A stretch of DNA of 64,000 nucleotides from Streptomyces ficellus (GCF_030406405.1 NZ_JAUEPL010000014.1:1-64000); one strand, 5' to 3'. Numbered from the stretch's first letter, positions 11,453 through 19,121 are shown. Notes: generated from the letters alone by a model not told the origin. Made by a program: numbers and translations.

Positions 11453-12104
11453 TGTTGAGCCGGCCCGAGGTGAGCCCCACCGCCGGGTCCGCCGTGCCCG
11501 GGATGATCTTCGGCACCCCGTGGTGGGCGAAGCGTGACGCGCCCCCGAAGACGAAGAGATCGCCCGACGCCAGCTCCACGTCCGTGTACGGCCGCCCACG
11601 CGTCTCGGTGTTCCCGAACCGGAACACGCAGCTGTCCCCGATGCTCAGCGACACCACCGGGGCACCGGACCGCTCCTCCTTGTCCTGGTGCATGCCCATC
11701 CGCGCACCGGGCTCATAGAAGTTGACCAGGGCGGTGTCCGGGGCGTAACCGCCGTCGTAGCCCGCGCCGTCATCCCCGTACGCCGCCACCAGCGCGGCCC
11801 GCCCCAGGTCGGCCAGCCAGTCCGGGAGCGCGGCCACCCGGGCGCCGTTCACATCCCCGGCCGTCCGGGTGTACCGGTACGGCTGCCAGTGCCAGCCCAG
11901 GCACACCGTCCGCACGGACATCACGCCACCGCCCGGCAGCACCGTGTGCCGCATGGGCACCGGCCCCCGCGCCCACTCCCGGCACGCCTCGACCAGCTCC
12001 CGCTGCCGCTCCATGGGCAGCCACTCCGGCACGTGCACCGCGCCGGGCGCGACCTCCGCCCGCTCGCGCGGCAGCCGGAAAAGGCCGCCCCCGCCGCCCG
12101 TCAC
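11424..12104 (-). CDS. alkB: AlkB-type 2-oxoglutarate/Fe(II) DNA dealkylase
   Basis: Predicted oxidative demethylase that repairs 1-methyladenine and 3-methylcytosine. The 226-residue protein shows the iron-binding H139-x-D141 in GMHQDKEE, the distal His in RFAHHGVPKI, and the 2-oxoglutarate/substrate R-L-N-I-T-L-R motif near the C-terminus. The GTG at 12104 overlaps the ogt stop (GTGA), which selects this start over the longer open frame. With ogt it forms a two-gene alkylation-repair operon. Confidence 0.92.
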   Translation of the reverse strand: MTGGGGGLFRLPRERAEVAPGAVHVPEWLPMERQRELVEACREWARGPVPMRHTVLPGGGVMSVRTVCLGWHWQPYRYTRTAGDVNGARVAALPDWLADLGRAALVAAYGDDGAGYDGGYAPDTALVNFYEPGARMGMHQDKEERSGAPVVSLSIGDSCVFRFGNTETRGRPYTDVELASGDLFVFGGASRFAHHGVPKIIPGTADPAVGLTSGRLNITLRETGLS

Positions 12105-12598
12105 CGTACGAGCGCGCCTTCCAGTCCGAGCAGCCGCTCCTTGCGCTCCAGCCCGCCCGCGTACCCCCGGAGCGCCCCGTCCGCCCCGATCACCCGGTGA
12201 CAGGGCCGCACGACCAGCAGCGGATTGCGCCCGATCGCGGTCCCCACCGCGCGCACACCGACCCCCGGCGAACCGACCCGCGCCGCGATCTCCCCGTACG
12301 TCGTGGTGGAGCCGTACGGGATGTCGTCCAGCGCCTGCCACACCCGCCGCTGGAAGTCGGTGCCGCCGCCGGCGTACGCGATGTCGAAGCGCGTCAGCCG
12401 GCCCGCGAAGTACGCCCGCAGCTGCGCGGCGATCCCCTCGAACGCCGCCGGCGCGTGCCGCCACCCGTCCCGGACGACCGCGCCGCCCTTCTGTCCGGGC
12501 AGGGAGAGCGAGGCGAGCGCGGTCCGGCCCGGGGCGGACTCCTCGCCGACCAGCAGCATCTCGCCGAGCGGCCCGTCGACGTACGCGTACACCGTCAT
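12101..12598 (-). CDS. ogt: Methylated-DNA--protein-cysteine methyltransferase
   Basis: Suicide repair protein that transfers methyl groups from O6-methylguanine to its own cysteine. The catalytic P-C133-H-R-V motif sits in the C-terminal DNA-binding domain; YGSTTTYGEIAARVG and the A-V-G-x-A-I-G-R-N-P helix-turn-helix region precede it. The 165-residue protein has the usual Ogt length without an Ada regulatory domain. The ATG at 12598 begins MTVYAYVDGPLG, a typical N-terminus. The coupled alkB gene follows. Confidence 0.93.
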   Translation of the reverse strand: MTVYAYVDGPLGEMLLVGEESAPGRTALASLSLPGQKGGAVVRDGWRHAPAAFEGIAAQLRAYFAGRLTRFDIAYAGGGTDFQRRVWQALDDIPYGSTTTYGEIAARVGSPGVGVRAVGTAIGRNPLLVVRPCHRVIGADGALRGYAGGLERKERLLGLEGALVR

Positions 12599-12787
12599 GA
12601 TCCGTCCCCTTCCTCGCGTCCCACCCCACCAGTGTGCTGGCGCGCCCGCCCCCGAGCTGGCGGGTTTCGGACATGACGGCCTTCGGCACACAGGACGGGG
12701 GCGGACCGGCCGCAGCCGCGTCCGCCCCCGGCCCGCCCGTGCGGTCCTCCACGCAACGTGCGCGCGTACGCGCAACGCGCCCAGGAA

Positions 12788-13276
12788 CTACCGGTAGTTC
12801 ACGAACTGCAGCGCGAAGTCGAAGTCCTGCCCCTTCAGCAGCGCGATCACGGCCTGGAGGTCGTCCCGGCTCTTGGAACTGACCCGCAGTTCGTCGCCCT
12901 GCACCTGCGCCTTGACACCCTTGGGGCCCTGGTCGCGAATGATCTTCGCCACCTTCTTGGCGTTCTCCTGGGAGATGCCCTCCTCGATGGAGGCGAAGAT
13001 CTTGTACTCCTTGCCGGACAGCTGCGGCTCACCGGCGTCGAGCGCCTTCAGTGAGATGCCGCGCTTGATCAGCTTGGACTCGAACACGTCGAGGATGGCC
13101 TTGACCCGCTCCTCGGAGTTCGCCTGCATCAGGATCTTGTCGCCGGACCAGGCGATGGAGGCCCCGACGTTCTTGAAGTCGTAGCGCTGCGAGATCTCCT
13201 TCGCCGCCTGGTTGAGGGCGTTGTCGACCTCCTGCCGCTCGACCTTCGAGACGATGTCGAAACTGGAGTCGGCCAT
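12788..13276 (-). CDS. YajQ-family nucleotide-binding protein (UPF0234)
   Basis: A 162-residue cytoplasmic protein with the YajQ N-terminus ([11 protein letters not shown]) and end (V-N-Y-R). YajQ proteins have two ferredoxin-like domains; some homologues bind c-di-GMP, others nucleotides or RNA. Role in Streptomyces is not known. The ATG at 13276 was chosen because it starts exactly at the conserved MADSSFD; the open frame upstream is non-homologous. Palindromic elements lie about 50 bases upstream. Confidence 0.92.
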   Translation of the reverse strand: MADSSFDIVSKVERQEVDNALNQAAKEISQRYDFKNVGASIAWSGDKILMQANSEERVKAILDVFESKLIKRGISLKALDAGEPQLSGKEYKIFASIEEGISQENAKKVAKIIRDQGPKGVKAQVQGDELRVSSKSRDDLQAVIALLKGQDFDFALQFVNYR

Positions 13277-13319
13277 GTCCTGTGGCTCCTTGGATCGGGT
13301 GCGTATCAAGTGCGTGCGT

Positions 13320-13342
13320 ACGTACCTGGACGTACGTGGAGG
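13320..13342. repeat. Nested palindromes upstream of yajQ
   Basis: ACGTAC and GTACGT (13320-13325 and 13332-13337) form an inverted repeat with a 6-base spacer. The overlapping CCTGGACGTACGTGGAGG (13325-13342) is a near-palindrome. Further CGTAC-like words flank it. The region is 45-65 bases before the yajQ start, where a promoter would be expected, so operator function is possible. Confidence 0.45.
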
Positions 13343-13503
13343 TACGGCCGGGCTCCCGTACCGCCACCCCAAAGCCTAGCCACCCGCGTCCACCATGAGT
13401 GCTGATCAATCCGGTGGCGTAGCACCCCCCGGCATCAGGTATCGTTTACGTCGTTGCCACGGAGCGCCGCCGAAAAGCGGCCACCTCCCAGGCGACATCC
13501 CAT

Positions 13504-13585
13504 GGCGGTGTGCCCGAGTGGCCAATGGGAGCGGACTGTAAATCCGTCGGCTTAGCCTACCCAGGTTCGAATCCTGGCGCCGCCA
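13504..13585 (+). tRNA. tRNA-Tyr (GTA)
   Basis: An 82-base class II tRNA. The acceptor GGCGGTG pairs with CGCCGCC at 13578-13584, with discriminator A13585. The anticodon GTA is at 13538-13540 in loop CTGTAAA. A long variable arm precedes the T arm CCAGG-TTCGAAT-CCTGG. CCA is not encoded. Confidence 0.97.
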
Positions 13586-13594
13586 CATGGTGAG

Positions 13595-13632
13595 ACCCCC
13601 GCCGAACTGCGAAAACGCGGTTCGGCGGGGGT
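13595..13632 (+). terminator. Terminator of tRNA-Tyr
   Basis: A 13-bp stem, ACCCCCGCCGAAC paired with GTTCGGCGGGGGT, is followed by a short TTT run, 10 bases after the tRNA. Confidence 0.88.
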
Positions 13633-13690
13633 TTTCGTTTGTGACGGTGTACCTACGGCTCACCCGGTGGGGCGGGGATTCGGTCGGCGG

Positions 13691-14200
13691 TCAGTCGGTG
13701 TCGGCGAGGCGGAAGGACAGTTCCGTCTCCCATTGGGACGGGTCCGGTTCGACGCGGGGGTCCGTGCGGTAGGACTCGATGCGGCAGCCCCACCGCTCCA
13801 CGCCGTCCACCTCCCGCATGTCCCACTGCAGGCCCTGTTCGTCCGCCCACTCCCGCAGCGTCCGGACCGCCTCGAACAGCCGGTCCGGGTGGCCGACATG
13901 GGTGAGCGTGGCGTAGCGGCCGGCGGGGAGCAGCGCCACGCCGATATCGCCCTCAGGCTCCGGCGGCGAGGTGACCGGAACGCCCGCCTCCACCTCCCAC
14001 TCCCCGGCCGCGTCCCGGACGTTCACGGTGTTGAAGCGGAAGAACGGCGCGTCCGCCACCTCGATGCCCCGCGCCGCCAGCCACCCGATCAGCTCGGGCA
14101 GCCGGTCGGCGATCTCGGCGAAGCCGTCCATCGTCACGCGGCGGCGCATGAAGACGTACGGCCGCTCGGGGCGCTCCACCACCACGGGGCCGGCCGACAT
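13691..14200 (-). CDS. GyrI-like / AraC effector-binding-domain protein
   Basis: A 169-residue stand-alone small-molecule-binding domain of the GyrI/BmrR type (SOUL-like fold). Visible segments are V-x-E-R-P-E-R-P-Y-V-F at the N-terminus, G-W-L-A-A-R-G-I, the central LLPAGRYATLTHVGHPDRLF strand-helix, and the end W-x-T-E-L-S-F-R. There is no DNA-binding domain. It overlaps the gene upstream by one base (TGATG), so the two are one operon; the GTG just before the ATG is less likely to be the start. Ligand unknown. Confidence 0.8.
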   Translation of the reverse strand: MSAGPVVVERPERPYVFMRRRVTMDGFAEIADRLPELIGWLAARGIEVADAPFFRFNTVNVRDAAGEWEVEAGVPVTSPPEPEGDIGVALLPAGRYATLTHVGHPDRLFEAVRTLREWADEQGLQWDMREVDGVERWGCRIESYRTDPRVEPDPSQWETELSFRLADTD

Positions 14201-14856
14201 CACTCGCCCGCGACGGCTTTGACCGCGACCGACACCGGTACGGAACCGCTCACCAGCTCCAGGATCAGGCCCGCCGTCGCCGGCGTCTCCACCAGCTCGG
14301 CCAGCACGGCCGCCACGTCGTCGCGCGGCACCGGCCCGCGCCCGGTCGACGCCTCCAGCCGTACGAGCCCGGTGCCGGCGTCGTTCGTCAGCATGCCGGG
14401 CCGCAGGATCGTCCAGTCCAGGTTCCGCTTGGCCCGCACGTAGTCGTCCGCCGCGCCCTTCGCGCGCAGGTACGCGTCGAACACCTCGTCGCCCGGGTGG
14501 TCGGCGTCCGCGCCCATCGAGGAGACGACGATGTAGCGCCGTACCCCCGCCCGCTCCGCCGCGTCGGCGAAGAGCACCGCCGCGCCCCGGTCCACGGTGT
14601 ACTTGCGCTCGGCTCCGCTGCCCGGGCCCGCGCCCGCCGCGAAGACCGCCGCGTCCGCGCCCTGGAGCACCGCCGCGACCATCTCCACGGACGCCGACTC
14701 CAGGTCCAGGACGACTGGTTCGGCGCCCGCCTCACGCAGATCGTCGGCGTGTTCCGGGTTGCGGATGACGCCCGCCACCTCGTGCCCGCCCGCCGAGAGC
14801 AGCCGCTCCAGCCGCAGGGCGATCTGACCGTGTCCTCCAGCGATGACAATGCGCAT
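14200..14856 (-). CDS. NAD(P)-binding Rossmann-fold protein (atypical SDR, NAD(P)H-binding)
   Basis: A 218-residue short-chain dehydrogenase-like protein. It opens with M-R-I-V-I-A-G-G-H-G-Q-I-A, a GxxGxxG-like dinucleotide motif. Further along are A-D-A-A-V-F-A-A-G-A-G and a VVSSMGAD segment; the usual YxxxK is replaced by Y-x-R-A-K-G-A-A-D. W-T-I-L-R-P-G-M-L-T matches the NmrA/YwnB-type atypical SDRs. It may be a flavin reductase-like or regulatory protein. The ATG at 14856 gives the nucleotide-binding strand at residue 2. Confidence 0.85.
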   Translation of the reverse strand: MRIVIAGGHGQIALRLERLLSAGGHEVAGVIRNPEHADDLREAGAEPVVLDLESASVEMVAAVLQGADAAVFAAGAGPGSGAERKYTVDRGAAVLFADAAERAGVRRYIVVSSMGADADHPGDEVFDAYLRAKGAADDYVRAKRNLDWTILRPGMLTNDAGTGLVRLEASTGRGPVPRDDVAAVLAELVETPATAGLILELVSGSVPVSVAVKAVAGE

Positions 14857-14890
14857 GCTCCCGACCGTACGGCCCAAACGGCGAAAACGC

Positions 14891-16123
14891 TCACGGACGG
14901 GCGTCGGGCCGCCCCTGGCGCGGCAGTTCGAGCGCCGCCGCCGAGTCGCAGTACTCCCGCACCGCGCTGGTCCGCGCCACCACCCGCCCCCGGTGCACCA
15001 CGATTCTGCTGTACGCCAGTGACAGCACGCCCGACAGCCGCTCCCCGCGCACCGCCAGGAGCTCCGCCGGGAACCCCGCCTCCACCCGTACGGCAGGCAG
15101 CCCCATCGCCTCGCGCGCGGCCCCGCTCACCGCCTTGTACGCCTCCGAGGGCCGCAGACCGCCCTGCGAGGCCAGCAGGTACGCCGCCTCCAGCGGGTCC
15201 GCCCGCCCCACCGGATTGGCCACGTCCCGCAGCGCCCCGCTCCCCGCGGCGACCCGCACCCCCGCCGCCCGCAGCAGCCGCACCGGCGCGACGCCCCGCA
15301 CCTCCGTACCGCCGCAGCCGCCCTGGGGCAGGCAGACGACCGTCACACCGGCCGCCGCGAGCTGGTCGGCCGCCCGCCCCGCCAGGTCCCCCGGAAGCCG
15401 TCCCAGCGCCCCGCAGGGCCCGATGGTGACCCCGGGCCGCAGCCCCCCGGCCATCGCGGCCAGCCGCGCCAGGCGTGCCGGGTCGTCACCGTCCGTGTGG
15501 AGGTCCACCGGGCAGCCGTGCTCGGCCGCGACCTCCAGCACCGCCTCCACGTACCCGGCCGGGTCCGGGTCCAGGTCCGGGCACCCGCCCACCACACCGG
15601 CGCCCATCTTCACCGCGTCGCGCAGCATCGCGAGCCCGTCCGCCCCGGCCACGCCGGTCAGCAGCCGCGGCACGGCGACGGCCGTCAGGTCGGCCAGCCC
15701 GCGCAGCGAGCGGCGTGCCTGGAGGACCGCTTCCAGGGGGCCGAGGCCCTGGACGTCGCCGATGCGCACATGGGCGCGCAGGGCGGTCGCGCCGTGCCCG
15801 AGCTGGAGCAGCGCGGCTTCGGTGGCGCGGCGCTGGACGTCCTCGGTGGCGTACGAGACGGGGCCGGGGGAGTCGGCGCTGAGCGCGGTGTCGGCGTGGC
15901 CGTGCGGTTCGGCGGGGGCGGGCAGCAGCAGGTAGCCGGCGAGGTCGACACGGGCGCCCTGCGCGGGCAGGCTGCCCGCGGTGCCCACGGCCTCGATGCG
16001 CCCGCCGCTGAGCCGTACGTCGACGGTCCGGCCGTCGGTGAGGCGGGCGCCGCACAGCAACAGCGCGGTGGTGTCGGCGGTGGCGCCCTCGGATGGCTGC
16101 GGCTGCTGGCTGTCGGAGGACAT
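14891..16123 (-). CDS. Amidohydrolase-superfamily protein with degenerate active site
   Basis: A 410-residue protein with the cytosine-deaminase-like amidohydrolase fold: small N-terminal beta domain, then a TIM barrel. The first metal pair H74-x-H76 is present in E-P-H-G-H-A-D. The later landmarks are altered. H209-T-D-G212 has Gly where the catalytic Glu of HxDE is expected. I-G-P236-C-G-A-L-G has Pro where the third His is expected. G-S-G296-A-L-R-D has Gly where the metal-binding Asp is expected. The frame is intact. It is either a non-catalytic relative or has changed function. It is transcribed away from the tRNA-Thr cluster. Confidence 0.8.
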   Translation of the reverse strand: MSSDSQQPQPSEGATADTTALLLCGARLTDGRTVDVRLSGGRIEAVGTAGSLPAQGARVDLAGYLLLPAPAEPHGHADTALSADSPGPVSYATEDVQRRATEAALLQLGHGATALRAHVRIGDVQGLGPLEAVLQARRSLRGLADLTAVAVPRLLTGVAGADGLAMLRDAVKMGAGVVGGCPDLDPDPAGYVEAVLEVAAEHGCPVDLHTDGDDPARLARLAAMAGGLRPGVTIGPCGALGRLPGDLAGRAADQLAAAGVTVVCLPQGGCGGTEVRGVAPVRLLRAAGVRVAAGSGALRDVANPVGRADPLEAAYLLASQGGLRPSEAYKAVSGAAREAMGLPAVRVEAGFPAELLAVRGERLSGVLSLAYSRIVVHRGRVVARTSAVREYCDSAAALELPRQGRPDARP

Positions 16124-16391
16124 CGGGCTCCTGGCGGGCTCGTGGGCTCGGGGCTCGGGCGTGACCGCGGCGGAGTACGGGTCGGTACGGGCATGATCAC
16201 GCAGCGTGAGCCGAGCCTAGGGGCCGTCCGACCGGGCATCGAGGAGGAGCGCAATAGTCGTACCGGCGCGGGGCGCGAGTGGCGTACGGGACGGGGGGAT
16301 GCCTCCCGAGCAGGGCCCACCAAGCGCCATGGAAGCGCCGACGTGCGCCCCGGGGAAGCTCCGGGCACGCCTGGGCGACGCCCCCACGAGG

Positions 16392-16457
16392 GCCGACGAA
16401 GCGCCGACGAAGCGCCGACCGAGCGCCGACGAAGCGCTGATGAAGTGCCGACGAAGC
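16392..16457. repeat. 11-bp tandem repeat, six units
   Basis: Unit GCCGACGAAGC at 16392, 16403, 16425 and 16447 is exact. The unit at 16414 reads GCCGACCGAGC, and that at 16436 reads GCTGATGAAGT. The array lies 60 bases before the tRNA-Thr -35. The 435-base gap 16124-16558 holds this repeat and the tRNA promoter; no gene is seen in it. Confidence 0.9.
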
Positions 16458-16517
16458 CGCTCCCGCCCGGCCCGGGACAGCCGTGCGGGGAGCGGAAGAT
16501 CGGCGCGGGAATCGGAT

Positions 16518-16547
16518 TTGGGCGAACGGCGGCCGACCGTGTAATGT
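16518..16547 (+). promoter_or_regulatory. Promoter of tRNA-Thr/tRNA-Met/rpmG
   Basis: TTGGGC (16518-16523) and TAATGT (16542-16547) are separated by 18 bases; a start near 16553 would lie just before the tRNA at 16559. Confidence 0.65.
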
Positions 16548-16558
16548 CTTCATCGCTC

Positions 16559-16631
16559 GCCCCAATAGCTCAGTCGGCAGAGCGTCTCCATGGTAAGGAG
16601 AAGGTCTACGGTTCGATTCCGTATTGGGGCT
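16559..16631 (+). tRNA. tRNA-Thr (GGT)
   Basis: A 73-base cloverleaf. Acceptor GCCCCAA pairs with TTGGGGC (16624-16630). The anticodon stem TCTCC/GGAGA holds loop ATGGTAA with anticodon GGT. The T arm is TACGG-TTCGATT-CCGTA. CCA is not encoded. Confidence 0.96.
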
Positions 16632-16675
16632 CTGGTGCGGTAGCCCTCACCTCCGGGTGAGGGACGCTGTATCAA

Positions 16676-16748
16676 AGCGGTGTAGCTCAGTCGGTAGAGC
16701 AAGCGGCTCATAATCGCTGTGTCACCGGTTCAAGTCCGGTCACCGCTA
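16676..16748 (+). tRNA. tRNA-Met (CAT), elongator type
   Basis: A 73-base cloverleaf. Acceptor AGCGGTG pairs with CACCGCT (16741-16747). Anticodon CAT lies in loop CTCATAA; the T arm is ACCGG-TTCAAGT-CCGGT. The A1-T72 pair is intact, unlike the mismatch of initiator tRNA, so it is read as elongator. Confidence 0.92.
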
Positions 16749-16835
16749 CACACAGTAGCCGATTGTGGGGTCGGTCCTTCGATCGGCTACTCTTTCTTGC
16801 GTTCATCCGTCCACCGTCCGTCAAGGAGCACTCAC

Positions 16836-17000
16836 GTGGCTGCCACCGACGTCCGCCCGAAGATCACGCTGGCCTGCGTGGAGTGCAAGGAGCGGAACTA
16901 CATCACCAAGAAGAACCGGCGTAACAACCCGGACCGTCTTGAGATGAAGAAGCACTGCCCGCGCTGCAACGCGCACACTGCGCACCGCGAAACGCGCTGA
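16836..17000 (+). CDS. rpmG: 50S ribosomal protein L33, zinc-binding type
   Basis: Small large-subunit protein of 54 residues. Two CxxC pairs, C14-V-E-C17 and C41-P-R-C44, make the zinc ribbon, so this is the zinc-containing (C+) form. The start is GTG 16836 after an AAGGAG ribosome-binding site. It sits downstream of tRNA-Thr and tRNA-Met and upstream of a HadA/HadB-like pair; a strong hairpin separates it from the latter. Confidence 0.96.
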   Translation: MAATDVRPKITLACVECKERNYITKKNRRNNPDRLEMKKHCPRCNAHTAHRETR

Positions 17001-17011
17001 ATCAGGCTCGT

Positions 17012-17047
17012 ACACGAGGCCGTCCCCGTCAGGGGGCGGCCTCGTGT
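17012..17047 (+). terminator. Terminator after rpmG
   Basis: A 16-bp stem with one wobble pair, from ACACGAGGCCG at 17012 to CGGCCTCGTGT ending at 17047, with loop GTCA. No T-tract follows. Confidence 0.8.
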
Positions 17048-17092
17048 CGTTTGTTCGAAGACACACCCCAGGACCCAGGAGGTAGCGAGTCC

Positions 17093-17548
17093 ATGGCGCT
17101 CGATCAGTCCTTCGTGGGGCGGACCTATCCGCCCACCGCGCCGTACGAGGTCGGCCGGGAAAAGATCCGCGAATTCGCCGAAGCGGTCGGGGACGCGAAT
17201 CCCGCGTACACCGATACGGAGGCCGCCAAGGCGCTCGGCCACCCGGATGTGATCGCTCCGCCCACCTTTGTGTTCGCGATCACGTTCAAGGCCGCGGGAG
17301 AGGTGATCGCGGACCCGAAGCTGGGCCTGGACTACAGCCGTGTGGTGCACGGGGACCAGAAGTTCGCGTACACCCGTCCGGTACGGGCGGGGGACCGGCT
17401 GACGGTGACCTCGACCATCGAGGCGATCAAGTCGCTCGCCGGGAACGACATCCTGGACATCCGTGGCGAGGTCCACGACGAGGCCGGTGAGCATGTGGTG
17501 ACGGCGTGGACGAAGCTCGTGGCCCGTGCGGCGGCAGAGGAGGCGTGA
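17093..17548 (+). CDS. HadA-like FAS1/MaoC-type dehydratase subunit
   Basis: A 151-residue hot-dog-fold protein of the N-terminal MaoC-like dehydratase type. F-A-E-A-V-G-D-A-N-P-A-Y lies where the hydratase motif should be, but the catalytic His is replaced by Ala-Tyr, as in mycobacterial HadA. It is therefore probably the non-catalytic, substrate-binding partner of the next gene, 4 bases away. In mycobacteria hadA-hadB lie in the same order between rpmG and trpT-secE-nusG. The substrate is likely a 3-hydroxyacyl-ACP or -CoA; Streptomyces makes no mycolates, so the role is open. Confidence 0.85.
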   Translation: MALDQSFVGRTYPPTAPYEVGREKIREFAEAVGDANPAYTDTEAAKALGHPDVIAPPTFVFAITFKAAGEVIADPKLGLDYSRVVHGDQKFAYTRPVRAGDRLTVTSTIEAIKSLAGNDILDIRGEVHDEAGEHVVTAWTKLVARAAAEEA

Positions 17549-17552
17549 GGCG

Positions 17553-17981
17553 ATGACCGCGAAGATCGCGTTCGACGAGGTCGAGGTCGGCACCGAGCTG
17601 CCGGCGCGGAGCTTTCCCGTGACGCGCGCCACGCTGGTGCGGTACGCGGGTGCCTCGGGGGACTTCAACCCGATCCACTGGAACGAGAAGTTCGCCAAGG
17701 AGGTCGGGCTGCCGGACGTCATCGCGCACGGCATGTTCACCATGGCCGAGGCGATCCGGGTGGTGACCGACTGGGCGGGCGACCCGGGTGCGGTCGTGGA
17801 GTACGGGGTGCGGTTCACCAAGCCGGTCGTCGTGCCGAACGACGAGACCGGCGCTTTGATCGAGGTCAGCGCCAAGGTGGCCGCGAAGCTGGACGACAAC
17901 CGGGTCCGGGTGGACCTGACCGCCATGAGCGCCGGCCAGAAGGTGCTCGGAATGTCGCGTGCCGTGGTGCGGCTCGCCTGA
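17553..17981 (+). CDS. HadB-like MaoC-family (3R)-hydroxyacyl dehydratase, catalytic subunit
   Basis: A 142-residue hot-dog-fold protein with an intact hydratase-2 motif, Y-A-G-A-S-G-D-F-N-P-I-H, whose Asp and His form the catalytic dyad. V-I-A-H-G-M-F-T-M and the central V-R-F-T-K-P-V-V segment are also typical. It should dehydrate a (3R)-hydroxyacyl thioester in a heterodimer with the preceding HadA-like protein. ATG 17553 follows four bases after the upstream stop. Confidence 0.88.
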   Translation: MTAKIAFDEVEVGTELPARSFPVTRATLVRYAGASGDFNPIHWNEKFAKEVGLPDVIAHGMFTMAEAIRVVTDWAGDPGAVVEYGVRFTKPVVVPNDETGALIEVSAKVAAKLDDNRVRVDLTAMSAGQKVLGMSRAVVRLA

Positions 17982-18027
17982 CGGTACGCCGCCGGGGCCG
18001 GGAGGCACGGGGGTGGGGGCGAGGGGC

Positions 18028-18056
18028 GGGCGGTGTCGGACCCGCCCCGTAGTCTT
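18028..18056 (+). promoter_or_regulatory. Possible promoter giving a leaderless murB mRNA
   Basis: A TAGTCT hexamer (18051-18056) ends six bases before the chosen murB GTG at 18063. With the usual distance, transcription would begin at or next to the start codon. TGTCGG near 18033 could serve as a -35. No ribosome-binding site precedes the GTG, which agrees with a leaderless start. Confidence 0.5.
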
Positions 18057-18062
18057 GGGCGC

Positions 18063-19121
18063 GTGCAGGAACTCCATGACGCTCCCCTCGCCCCGCTGAC
18101 CACCTTCCGGCTCGGCGGCCCCGCCACCCGCCTCGTCACGGCCACCACCGACGACGAGGTCGTCGCCGTCGTGCGCGAGGCGGACGCCACCGGGACGCCG
18201 CTGCTGCTCATCGGCGGCGGTTCCAACCTGGTCATCGGCGACAAGGGCTTCGACGGCACCGCCCTGCGCATCGCCACCCAGGGCTTCGCCCTGGACGGCA
18301 CCCGGCTGGAGCTGGCGGCCGGCGAGGTCTGGTCGGACGCCGTCGCCCGCACCGTCGAGGCCGGACTCGCGGGCATCGAGTGCCTGGCCGGCATCCCCGG
18401 CTCGGCCGGCGCCACCCCGATCCAGAACGTGGGGGCGTACGGCCAGGAGGTCTCCGCCACCATCACGGAGGTCGTGGCGTACGACCGGCGCACGGGCGAG
18501 ACGGTCACCATCCCGAACGCGGACTGCGACTTCTCGTACCGCCACAGCCGCTTCAAGGCCGACCCGCACCGGTTCGTCGTGCTGCGCGTGCGGTTCGCGC
18601 TGGAGGACGCCGGAGGCATGAGCGCCCCGATCAAGTACGCCGAGACGGCCCGTGCGCTCGGCGTCGAGCCGGGGGACCGCGTCCCGGCCGCCACCGCCCG
18701 CGAGACGGTGCTGGCGCTGCGCGCGGGCAAGGGCATGGTCCTGGACCCCGATGACCACGACACCTGGTCGGCCGGGTCCTTCTTCACCAACCCGATCCTG
18801 GAGCGGGAGCAGTACGAGGAGTTCCTCGGCCGCGTCCGCGACCGCCTCGGCCCGGACGTCACCCCGCCCGCCTTCCCCACCGGAGACCACGGCCGCGTCA
18901 AGACCTCGGCGGCCTGGCTGATCGACAAGGCCGGGTTCACCAAGGGGTATGGCTCCGGCCCCGCCCGTATCTCCACCAAGCACACCCTCGCCCTCACCAA
19001 CCGCGGCGAGGCCACCACCGAGGACCTGCTCGCCCTCGCACGCGAGGTCGTCGCCGGAGTACGGGACGCCTTCGGCGTCACCCTGGTCAACGAGCCGGTC
19101 ACGGTGGGCGTCAGCCTCTGA
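18063..19121 (+). CDS. murB: UDP-N-acetylmuramate dehydrogenase (UDP-N-acetylenolpyruvoylglucosamine reductase)
   Basis: FAD enzyme that reduces UDP-GlcNAc-enolpyruvate to UDP-MurNAc for peptidoglycan synthesis. The 352-residue protein shows L-T-T-F-R-L-G-G-P at the start, the FAD loop L-I-G-G-G-S-N-L, G-I-P-G-S-A-G-A-T-P-I-Q-N-V-G-A-Y-G, the Y-R-H-S-R-F-K segment and A-G-S-F-F-T-N-P with the proton-donor Ser. The start at GTG 18063 (MQELHDAPLAPLTTF) matches the family better than the upstream frame. Confidence 0.95.
   Translation: MQELHDAPLAPLTTFRLGGPATRLVTATTDDEVVAVVREADATGTPLLLIGGGSNLVIGDKGFDGTALRIATQGFALDGTRLELAAGEVWSDAVARTVEAGLAGIECLAGIPGSAGATPIQNVGAYGQEVSATITEVVAYDRRTGETVTIPNADCDFSYRHSRFKADPHRFVVLRVRFALEDAGGMSAPIKYAETARALGVEPGDRVPAATARETVLALRAGKGMVLDPDDHDTWSAGSFFTNPILEREQYEEFLGRVRDRLGPDVTPPAFPTGDHGRVKTSAAWLIDKAGFTKGYGSGPARISTKHTLALTNRGEATTEDLLALAREVVAGVRDAFGVTLVNEPVTVGVSL

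Noticed and set aside
13504..13585. tRNA-Tyr considered as an integration (att) site
   Set aside because: No duplicated tRNA 3' end, integrase or foreign-composition island is visible around it.
16392..16457. Tandem repeat considered as a CRISPR array
   Set aside because: Units of 11 bp have no spacers and no cas genes are nearby.
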